A stretch of 64,000 nucleotides of DNA from Streptomyces sp. NBC_00663 (GTDB lineage: Bacteria; Actinomycetota; Actinomycetes; Streptomycetales; Streptomycetaceae), in NCBI RefSeq assembly GCF_036226885.1, contig NZ_CP109027.1, positions 7,130,001-7,194,000 on the forward strand, in the 5' to 3' direction. Shown one piece after another: positions 58,279-64,000 of the stretch. Position 1 is the first letter of the stretch. Each line of letters starts with the position of its first letter. Below the pieces are notes generated by a model that saw only the letters and a list, made by a program, of their open reading frames with translations, made no database searches and was not told the DNA's origin. Both the position numbers and the translations under genes were made by a program.

Positions 58279-59990
58279 CCTCCTGGCGGGGGCGGTTGCG
58301 TGGCTTCCAGGAGTTCGGCGAGTTCCACCAGGTCGGTGCCGGTGAGGCGGGGGAGGGCGCAGCCGGAGAGGGTGCGGCAGGCGTCCCGCCAGGAGGACGG
58401 GAGCGCGGTGCCGCCGGTGAGGGCTCCGGTGAGGGCGCCGGTCAGGGCGGGGGCCGAGTCCGCGACGCGGGACAGACAGGCGGCCGCGGGGATCGCTTCC
58501 GTGATGTCGCCGTTCGCCGCGGTGGCCAGGGCCAGGGCGACCGGAACGGTTTCCGCGGCCGCGATGCCGTAGCTGTAGACGTGGTCGACGATCTGGTGTT
58601 CCAGGAGGGGGATCAGGGCGAACGCAGTGGGGGTGGTGTGGGCGAGGTCCAGGGCGTGGCGGGCGTTGCGGCCGATCTCGGTGGACTCCGGGAGTTCGGT
58701 GAGGGCGGCGCTGACGCAGGTGTGGACGTCGGCGCCGGTGAGGGCGAGGGAGAGGGCCGCGGCCATGGCTCGGGCGCCGTGGACTCCGTCGCCGTCCTGG
58801 GTGTAGCGGGCGTCGAACTCGGCCAGGTCCGCGGCGAGTCGGGGGTTGCCGGGGTGGGTCACGGCCAGGACGCAGGCTCTGACGCAGGCCGCGTCGTCGA
58901 AGTAGTGGGGGTTGTCGTGGCCTGTCGCGGGTGGGCGCAGGCCGGTGGCGAGGTTGCCGAGGCCGGCTCTTACCGAGATGCGGGCGCGTAGGGGGAGTAC
59001 GGCGGACTCGACTTCCGGGGCGCGGTTCGCCGCGGCGGCCACCTCGCCGGCGAGGGTGGTCCAGGTGAGGTCGATGGCTGCTCTTGTACGGCGGTCGCGG
59101 CTGAGGTCGGGGAGGGCGGTGTCGTCGCCTGCGCGGAGGAGGGACTCCGCGGTGAAGGCCGCCCATTCGGCGTCGTCGGAGGGGCCGAGGCGGAGGGGTT
59201 CGGGGGGTTGGTTGAGGGCGATGGGGACGGGGAGGGTGGTGGTGGCGTTCTGTTCGGCGAAGGTGTCGAGTTCGCGGGTGAGGCGGCGGGTCCAGTCGGG
59301 CATGCGGGCGGCTCTGTGGCGGGCGGCGGGCCAGCCGGCGGCGTCGCCTGCGGCCAGGCCGAGGAGGAGGCCCTCGATGCGGCGAGGGTTTGCGGTGGGG
59401 GTGTCGGCGGTGGCTTTCTTCGCCCCCGCCGCCCCTACCCGTCCCATCCCCAGGGGCGCTGCCCCTTCGACCCCGTCCCCAGGGGGCTCCGCCCCCTGGA
59501 CCCCCGTCGGCCCTGAAGGGGCCTCGTCCTCAAACGCCGGACGGGCTGGATGATCTGGGTGGGTGGGGGAGGGGGACGGCAGGAGCTCGTCCTCGAATGT
59601 CGAGTGGGGTGGATGGGCTGGGTGGGTGGGGGAGGCGGGCGGCAGGAGCTCGTCCTCGAGCGTCGGGCGGGGTGGGTGGGCCGGGCTGGTGTTGAGGGGT
59701 GCGGCTTTCGGGAGCTTGTGCTCGAGTGTCGGGTGGGGTGGGTGGGTCGGGCTGGTGTTGAGGGGTGCGGCTTTCGGGAGCTTGTGCTCGAGTGTCGGGT
59801 GGGGTGGGTGGGTCGGGCTGGTGTTGAGAGGTGCGGCCTTCGGGAGCTTGTCATTGGATGTCGGGTGGGGTGGATGGGTCGGGCCGGTGTCGAGGGGCGC
59901 GGCCTTCGGGAGTTCGTTCTCGAATGTCGGGCGGAGTGGATGGGCCGGGCCGGTGTCGAGGGGGGGCCGTTCCTCGTGTTCCAGGGTCAT
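58275..59990 (-). CDS. ADP-ribosylglycohydrolase family protein with repeat-derived N-terminal region, second of the operon
   Basis: A 571-residue protein. Residues 1 to about 190 are a Pro/His/Thr-rich low-complexity region with 22-residue units such as LEHKLPKAAPLNTSPTHPPH, followed by a segment encoded by a dispersed repeat (EDEAPSGPTGVQGAEPPG). The ARH-like domain starts near residue 197: IEGLLLGLAAGDAAGW. The first acidic motif reads GPSDDAEWAAF, but the second reads CLSRVADSAPAL, where active relatives have GRDxDT; one metal aspartate is thus missing. It may be a regulatory or substrate-shifted partner. Start ATG 59990 overlaps the first gene's stop. Confidence 0.82.
   Translation of the reverse strand: MTLEHEERPPLDTGPAHPLRPTFENELPKAAPLDTGPTHPPHPTSNDKLPKAAPLNTSPTHPPHPTLEHKLPKAAPLNTSPTHPPHPTLEHKLPKAAPLNTSPAHPPRPTLEDELLPPASPTHPAHPPHSTFEDELLPSPSPTHPDHPARPAFEDEAPSGPTGVQGAEPPGDGVEGAAPLGMGRVGAAGAKKATADTPTANPRRIEGLLLGLAAGDAAGWPAARHRAARMPDWTRRLTRELDTFAEQNATTTLPVPIALNQPPEPLRLGPSDDAEWAAFTAESLLRAGDDTALPDLSRDRRTRAAIDLTWTTLAGEVAAAANRAPEVESAVLPLRARISVRAGLGNLATGLRPPATGHDNPHYFDDAACVRACVLAVTHPGNPRLAADLAEFDARYTQDGDGVHGARAMAAALSLALTGADVHTCVSAALTELPESTEIGRNARHALDLAHTTPTAFALIPLLEHQIVDHVYSYGIAAAETVPVALALATAANGDITEAIPAAACLSRVADSAPALTGALTGALTGGTALPSSWRDACRTLSGCALPRLTGTDLVELAELLEATQPPPPGG
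59420..59548. repeat. Dispersed Streptomyces repeat, family 1, copy B, inside a coding sequence
   Basis: It matches copy A (30919-31019) at both ends, including CGCCCCCGCCGCCCCTACCC and CTCGTCCTCAAACGCCGGAC. The middle holds the hairpins CCCAGGGGGC-tcc-GCCCCCTGG. Here it lies wholly inside the reading frame of the second glycohydrolase gene. Confidence 0.88.
59560..59960. repeat. Tandem 66-bp repeats in the second glycohydrolase gene
   Basis: Two neighbouring 66-bp units, 59701-59766 and 59767-59832, are almost identical. Further diverged units extend on both sides, shortened to 54-63 bp next to the dispersed element. All unit lengths are multiples of three, so the frame is kept. The G-rich strand carries repeated GGGTGGGTGGG-type tracts. 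Confidence 0.85.
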
Positions 59991-61027
59991 CTCGCGCCCT
60001 CCAGTTCGTCGCCGTCCGCTGCCAGTACGTACTCGGCCGGGGTCAGCAGGTCCGCCACGTCCAGGACGTGGTGGCCTGCCATGGAGGGGAGGCAGGTGCC
60101 CTGTGCCGGGGTGATGGCCGCTGCCCAGTCCGCCGGGATCGCTGAGGCTCCCCGGGTCGCGCCTGCCAGGGCGCCGGCCACCGCCGCCGTCGTGTCCGCG
60201 TCGCGGCCCATGTTGACGGCCGTCAGTACCGCCTCCACGAAGTCGCCGTCCGCCGCCGCGTACGCGCCGAAGGCGAGGGCGACGGCTTCGGGGGCGAGGT
60301 CGGTCCAGGGGTAGCCGCCGATCACGACCGCGGAGCGGACCGCTTGTTCGCCTCGGTGGGCCACCGCCACCGCGCGGCGCAGGGAGCGGGCCGTCCAGGA
60401 GTCGTCCGGGATCACCGCCAGGGCCGAGGCGACCACCGCGACCGTGGTGGCGCCCGCCATCGCCGCCGCCACTCCTGCCGCTACCGCCTGGCCGCCGTAG
60501 ATGCCCTCGCCGTCGTGGCTCACCGAGCCGTCGATCGCCGCCAGGCGGGCCGCCTCGGCGGGGCGGCCCGACGCGTAGACGCCGAAGGGGGCCGCGCGCA
60601 TCGCCAGGCCGTCGCTCCAGGCGTGGCGGTGCTGGGCGGAGATGGGGGCCGCGAGGCCTCGGCGCAGGTTCTCCAGGGTTCCTCGTTCGCTGAAGCCCGC
60701 GCCCCGGAACGGGCCCTCCTCGCGGTCCGCGATCCACTCGTGCCAGGCCGCCTCGACATGGGCCGGGGTGAGGGCCGAGCCGTGGCGGGCCAGGAGGAGG
60801 CCGGAGAAGATCGCGTACTCCGTGTCGTCCGTGCCGGAGGGGTGCTGCGCCACGTAGCCCGTGATGCGGCCCCAGCGGGCTCGGATCTCGGAGGGTTTGA
60901 GGTTTTCGGCGGGGGCGCCGAGGGCGTCTCCTACCGCCAGGCCCAGCAGGGCGCCTCGACCCCGTTCGCGGAGTTCGGCGGCGTTCCCGGGTGCCGGGAC
61001 CGAGGGGATGCAGGCGATCGATGCCAT
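59987..61027 (-). CDS. ADP-ribosylglycohydrolase family protein, first of the operon
   Basis: The 346-residue protein is a complete ARH/DraG-type hydrolase with a compact domain. GALLGLAVGDALGAPAEN occurs at 25-42, SGTDDTEYAIF at 64-74 provides metal aspartates, YGGQAVAAGVAAAMAG lies in the middle, and NMGRDADTTAAVAGALAG is the second metal set. GGAGGAGAGG before the ATG at 61027 gives a strong ribosome site, as expected for the first gene of the operon. ADP-ribose release from a protein or small molecule is the family's activity; the real substrate is unknown. Confidence 0.92.
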   Translation of the reverse strand: MASIACIPSVPAPGNAAELRERGRGALLGLAVGDALGAPAENLKPSEIRARWGRITGYVAQHPSGTDDTEYAIFSGLLLARHGSALTPAHVEAAWHEWIADREEGPFRGAGFSERGTLENLRRGLAAPISAQHRHAWSDGLAMRAAPFGVYASGRPAEAARLAAIDGSVSHDGEGIYGGQAVAAGVAAAMAGATTVAVVASALAVIPDDSWTARSLRRAVAVAHRGEQAVRSAVVIGGYPWTDLAPEAVALAFGAYAAADGDFVEAVLTAVNMGRDADTTAAVAGALAGATRGASAIPADWAAAITPAQGTCLPSMAGHHVLDVADLLTPAEYVLAADGDELEGAR

Positions 61028-61300
61028 ACGGCGGCCTCTCCTCCGTGGGCTCCGCACAGGGCGCGGGGCCTTTGCGGATGTGTCCCACGGGAGGGCCGTA
61101 ACACGAGCATCTCAGGCCTCAGCATCACCCGGTCGACATCTGAGCGGGCCTCTGATCGTATGCGCATTCGGAGGTAAAGGTGCAGGTTAGCGCAGCCTTT
61201 CCTTCGTGGCGGGCGGGAATTTCTCGTCGTACAGTCAGGTTGTCGGTAATTAGAATCTGTCTAAAGTTAGCTTTGGCTTAGCTTCCCTGGGGGATCCCTG
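61028..61300. promoter_or_regulatory. Divergent promoter region between the glycohydrolase operon and the VIT1-type gene
   Basis: The 273 nt contain no gene. On the right side TTGTCG (61240-61245) and TAAAGT (61262-61267), 16 nt apart, could be -35 and -10 of the transporter gene; TAGAAT (61251-61256) is another -10 candidate. No clear promoter for the operon was identified. Confidence 0.5.
61250..61284 (+). promoter_or_regulatory. Putative metal-responsive operator upstream of the VIT1-type gene
   Basis: TTAGAATCTGTCTAA (61250-61264) is a palindrome with 5-bp arms and the 7-1-7 shape of Fur/PerR boxes. TTAGCTT is repeated directly at 61267-61273 and 61278-61284 and loosely resembles an iron-box (DmdR/IdeR) core. 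Both overlap the likely promoter. Confidence 0.45.
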
Positions 61301-62032
61301 ATGGCCATCATCGAGACCGAGGCGCCACTGCACGCGGCGCACCGTGACAACCACACCCACCGTGATGTGAACGGGGGGTGGTTGCGGCCCGCCGTCTTCG
61401 GGGCCATGGACGGGCTGGTCTCCAACCTCGCCCTCATGACCGGTGTCGCTGGCGGGGCCGTGGGGCAGCAGGCCATCGTGCTCACCGGTCTCGCGGGGCT
61501 GGCCGCCGGAGCCTTCTCCATGGCCGCGGGTGAGTACACCTCCGTCGCCTCGCAGCGGGAGCTCGTCGAGGCCGAGCTGGATGTCGAGCGGCGGGAGCTG
61601 CGCAAGCACCCGGAGGACGAGGAGGCGGAGCTCGCCGCGTTGTACGCGGGCCGGGGGGTCGATCCCTTGCTCGCGCGGGAAGTCGCCAGGCAGTTGTCCC
61701 GTGATCCCGAGCAGGCTCTGGAGATCCACGCGCGGGAGGAGCTCGGGATCGACCCCGGGGATCTGCCCTCGCCGCTCGTCGCCGCCGTGTCGTCCTTCGG
61801 GGCTTTCGCGCTCGGCGCGCTGCTCCCCGTACTGCCTTATCTGCTGGGGGCGAGTGCGCTGTGGCCTGCGGTTCTCGTCGCGCTCGTCGGGCTCTTCGCA
61901 TGCGGGGCGGTGGTGGCCAAGGTGACGGCGCGGACCTGGTGGTTCAGCGGACTGCGGCAGCTCGCTCTCGGTGGTGCGGCGGCCGGTGTGACGTACGCCC
62001 TGGGCAGCTTGTTCGGAACGGCCGTAGGATAG
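61301..62032 (+). CDS. VIT1/CCC1 family iron-manganese transporter
   Basis: The 243-residue membrane protein is of the VIT1/CCC1 family, which moves Fe2+ or Mn2+ out of the cytosol. Segment 1 begins LRPAVFGAMDGLVSNLALMTGV, a family signature with the metal Asp/Met residues. AAGAFSMAAGEYTSVASQRE ends segment 2. The acidic helical domain with REL-DVERRELRKHPEDEEAEL binds metal. Three more segments follow. His-rich residues near the N-terminus (HAAHRDNHTHRD) may add a metal site. Probably metal-regulated through the operator-like sequence upstream. Confidence 0.92.
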   Translation: MAIIETEAPLHAAHRDNHTHRDVNGGWLRPAVFGAMDGLVSNLALMTGVAGGAVGQQAIVLTGLAGLAAGAFSMAAGEYTSVASQRELVEAELDVERRELRKHPEDEEAELAALYAGRGVDPLLAREVARQLSRDPEQALEIHAREELGIDPGDLPSPLVAAVSSFGAFALGALLPVLPYLLGASALWPAVLVALVGLFACGAVVAKVTARTWWFSGLRQLALGGAAAGVTYALGSLFGTAVG

Positions 62033-62039
62033 GTCGACC

Positions 62040-62069
62040 GCTACTTATGCGATGGGCCGCATAAGTAGC
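62040..62069 (+). terminator. Terminator of the VIT1-type gene
   Basis: GCTACTTATGCG and CGCATAAGTAGC are perfect 12-bp inverted repeats with a 6-nt loop, 7 nt after the stop codon. Confidence 0.75.
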
Positions 62070-62287
62070 CGTTACTCGCTGGTTTCGAATGCTTAACCAC
62101 TGGGCATGAGCCGTAAGCGCTGTGGGCAATGACGCCTGCCGCGCATCCGCGAGGTGGGCGACGTCGCTCGCCTCGCCCTTGGAGCGACGGACATCGATCT
62201 GTCCCGTTCGGTCCCCACACACTTCCAGCCATGTGCGCGATACCCCCGTCGCCACCGCATGGCGTCCGCATGCTGGAACGGAGTATC

Positions 62288-62303
62288 CGGTTCCCGAGAA
62301 CCG
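62288..62303. promoter_or_regulatory. Palindrome upstream of gltB
   Basis: CGGTTC and GAACCG are perfect 6-bp arms with a 4-nt spacer (CCGA), 9 nt before the GlnR-like box. Confidence 0.45.
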
Positions 62304-62312
62304 CTCCATCAT

Positions 62313-62328
62313 GTAACCTGCACGAAAT
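62313..62328 (+). promoter_or_regulatory. Candidate GlnR box of gltB
   Basis: GTAAC-CTGCAC-GAAAT fits the Streptomyces GlnR half-site pair gTnAc-n6-GaAAc except for the last base. Only one pair is seen, whereas strong targets have two. Its position before a glutamate synthase gene makes nitrogen control plausible. Confidence 0.5.
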
Positions 62329-62403
62329 TTTGCGCACACGCAGAGGGCCAACGTCGTCCCTCGGCACAGCACATTGCCACTTGAGACGACGACGGGAGAG
62401 CCG

Positions 62404-64000
62404 ATGCGTACGCCGCGCCAGCCGTCCCAGCATTCCGCGAATGGCCAGAAGTGGTCCTTCATGGATGCTCGCCCTGCTGCGCAGGGTATGTACGACCCCC
62501 GCAACGAAAAGGACGCCTGTGGCGTCGGTTTCGTGGCCACCCTCACCGGCGAGGCGAGCCATGCGCTGGTCGAGCAGGCGCTCACGGTTCTGCGCAACCT
62601 GGAGCACCGCGGTGCCACCGGCTCCGAGCCCGACTCGGGTGACGGCGCGGGCATCCTGACCCAGGTTCCGGACGCCTTCTTCCGTGAGGTCGCCGGATTC
62701 GAGCTGCCCGAGGCCGGTGGTTACGCCGTCGGTATCGCCTTCCTGCCCGAGGACGGGACCGCGGACGCCGTCTCGAAGATCGAGACGATCGCCGGCGAAG
62801 AGGGCCTCACCGTCCTCGGCTGGCGTGAGGTTCCGGTCGCGCCCGAGCTGCTCGGTGCCACCGCCCGTTCGACCATGCCCGTCTTCCGCGAGATCTTCGT
62901 CGCCGACGGGGCCAGCACCGGTATCGACCTCGACCGCAAGGCCTTCGTGCTGCGCAAGCGCGCCGAGCGCGAGGTCGACGTCTACTTCCCGTCGCTGTCC
63001 GCGCGGACCATCGTCCACAAGGGCATGCTGACCACCGGCCAGCTGGAGCCCTTCTTCCCGGACCTGTCCGACCGCCGCTTCGCCTCGGCCGTCGCCCTCG
63101 TCCACTCGCGCTTCTCCACGAACACCTTCCCGTCGTGGCCGCTCGCGCACCCCTACCGCTTCGTCGCGCACAACGGTGAGATCAACACCGTCAAGGGCAA
63201 CCGCAACTGGATGGTGGCCCGCGAGTCGCAGCTCGTCTCCGACCTGTTCGGGACGGACGACAAGGCGCTCGACCGCGTCTTCCCCGTCTGTACGCCGGAC
63301 GCCTCCGACTCGGCGTCCTTCGACGAGGTGCTCGAACTCCTCCACCTCGGTGGCCGTTCGCTGCCGCACTCCGTGCTGATGATGATCCCGGAGGCGTGGG
63401 AGAACCACGACTCCATGGACCCGGCCCGGCGCGCCTTCTACCAGTTCCACGCCACGATGATGGAGCCCTGGGACGGCCCGGCCTGTGTCACCTTCACCGA
63501 CGGCGTCCAGGTGGGTGCGGTCCTGGACCGCAACGGTCTGCGCCCCGGCCGCTACTGGGTCACCGACGACGGTCTCGTCGTGCTCGGTTCCGAGGTCGGC
63601 GTTCTCGACATCGACCCCGCCAAGGTCGTCCGCAAGGGCCGCCTCCAGCCCGGCAAGATGTTCCTCGTCGACACCGCCGAGCACCGCATCATCGAGGACG
63701 ACGAGATCAAGGCCGCCCTCGCCGCCGAGCAGCCGTACGCGGAGTGGCTGGAGGCCGGCGAGATCGAGCTGTCCGACCTGCCCGAGCGCGAGCACATCGT
63801 GCACACGCACGCCTCGGTCACCCGCCGCCAGCAGACCTTCGGTTACACCGAGGAAGAGCTGCGCGTCCTCATCGCGCCGATGGCCAAGGCCGGTGCCGAG
63901 CCCATCGGTTCGATGGGTACGGACTCGCCGATCGCCGCTCTCTCCGAGCGTCCGCGGCTGCTCTTCGACTACTTCACCCAGCTGTTCGCGCAGGTCACCA
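62404..64000 (+). CDS. gltB: Glutamate synthase large subunit, N-terminal part
   Basis: GltB makes glutamate from glutamine and 2-oxoglutarate in nitrogen assimilation. The 532 codons seen cover a propeptide of 38 residues and the class II glutaminase domain. That domain begins at Cys39 in DACGVGFVATL, the nucleophile freed by cleavage. NLEHRGATGSEPDSGDGAG, VHSRFSTNTFPSWPLAHPYR and VAHNGEINTVKGNRNW are family motifs; DRNGLRPGRYWVTDDG is also typical. The frame runs off the window end. ATG 62404 has GGGAGAG upstream; later ATGs would shorten the propeptide. Confidence 0.96.
   Translation, partial: MRTPRQPSQHSANGQKWSFMDARPAAQGMYDPRNEKDACGVGFVATLTGEASHALVEQALTVLRNLEHRGATGSEPDSGDGAGILTQVPDAFFREVAGFELPEAGGYAVGIAFLPEDGTADAVSKIETIAGEEGLTVLGWREVPVAPELLGATARSTMPVFREIFVADGASTGIDLDRKAFVLRKRAEREVDVYFPSLSARTIVHKGMLTTGQLEPFFPDLSDRRFASAVALVHSRFSTNTFPSWPLAHPYRFVAHNGEINTVKGNRNWMVARESQLVSDLFGTDDKALDRVFPVCTPDASDSASFDEVLELLHLGGRSLPHSVLMMIPEAWENHDSMDPARRAFYQFHATMMEPWDGPACVTFTDGVQVGAVLDRNGLRPGRYWVTDDGLVVLGSEVGVLDIDPAKVVRKGRLQPGKMFLVDTAEHRIIEDDEIKAALAAEQPYAEWLEAGEIELSDLPEREHIVHTHASVTRRQQTFGYTEEELRVLIAPMAKAGAEPIGSMGTDSPIAALSERPRLLFDYFTQLFAQVT

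Larger units (their letters stand above)
62070..62403 (+). other. gltB upstream region
   Basis: These 334 bases hold no convincing gene; a 64-codon open frame at 62122-62316 has no ribosome site and no recognisable product. Regulatory signals are a 16-bp palindrome at 62288-62303 and a GlnR-box-like sequence at 62313-62328. GGGAGAG precedes the gltB ATG. Confidence 0.6.

Noticed and set aside
59560..59960. Regular repeats considered as a CRISPR array
   Set aside because: The units are direct tandem copies of about 66 bp without unique spacers, lie inside a gene in frame, and no cas genes are near.
52697..61027. Glycohydrolase operon as a toxin-antitoxin or phage-defence island
   Set aside because: No ADP-ribosyltransferase toxin, integrase, transposase or atypical base composition is present, and the flanking genes are core; a metabolic role is the simpler reading.
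62122..62316. 64-codon plus-strand open frame upstream of gltB
   Set aside because: No ribosome site, no recognisable product, and it overlaps the likely promoter region of gltB.

Overview
This is 64 kb of a high-GC actinobacterial chromosome, almost certainly Streptomyces. The dcw-type division cluster ftsQ-ftsZ-ylmD-ylmE-sepF-ylmG-divIVA, a Gln/Gly/Pro/Met-rich DivIVA, a TrpM-like modulator gene, a PriA isomerase replacing HisA and TrpF, frequent GTG starts and several leaderless-type promoters all point that way. No rRNA, tRNA, CRISPR array, transposase or prophage was seen. The window reads as core chromosome.

Layout. 1-5.7 kb: end of ftsQ, then ftsZ, ylmD, ylmE, sepF, ylmG and divIVA, closed by a strong terminator. 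5.8-9.2 kb (minus): ileS behind an isoleucine T-box leader. 9.5-16.8 kb: a DksA/TraR protein with a histone-H1-like tail, lspA, a RluD-type pseudouridine synthase, a GNAT acetyltransferase, a cation/proton antiporter, an SDR, an MscS channel (minus) and a small alpha/beta hydrolase. 16.8-22.7 kb (minus): secreted metzincin protease, PhoD phosphatase, DsbA-like protein, a membrane protein and a DUF2252 protein. 22.9-30.9 kb: dnaE, a 54-codon minus-strand gene, an NYN-domain protein, an ABC exporter pair and a DUF2567 protein. 31-35.2 kb (minus): a 24-codon bL37-like gene, ybaK, a Lon-N-domain protein, an unknown protein and a large membrane-anchored protein.

35.3-50.7 kb is amino-acid biosynthesis: hisD-hisC-hisB-(54-aa membrane protein)-hisH-priA-ridA-like-hisF; then an ArsR/MFS pair with a striking operator and a minus-strand TIGR03085-type gene; then hisI-trpE-(Trp-associated membrane protein), an HGxxPAAW protein, a DUF2752 protein and trpC-trpM-trpB-trpA. 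No trpF is present, which fits PriA serving both pathways. A second DsbA-like protein and lgt follow. lspA and lgt together give two of the lipoprotein-maturation steps.

52.7-61.0 kb (minus) is the most unusual region: seven genes, each overlapping the next. They encode four ADP-ribosylglycohydrolase-family proteins (three with intact metal motifs, one degenerate), a ribokinase, a class III CoA-transferase and a CitE-like lyase. The arrangement suggests a multi-enzyme pathway releasing and phosphorylating ribose from ADP-ribose-like or nucleoside-like substrates, but the substrate cannot be read from sequence. One of these genes has taken a dispersed intergenic repeat into its reading frame, with tandem 66-bp units next to it. 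Divergent to this operon is a VIT1/CCC1-type metal transporter with an operator-like palindrome, and the window ends inside gltB, preceded by a GlnR-box-like sequence.
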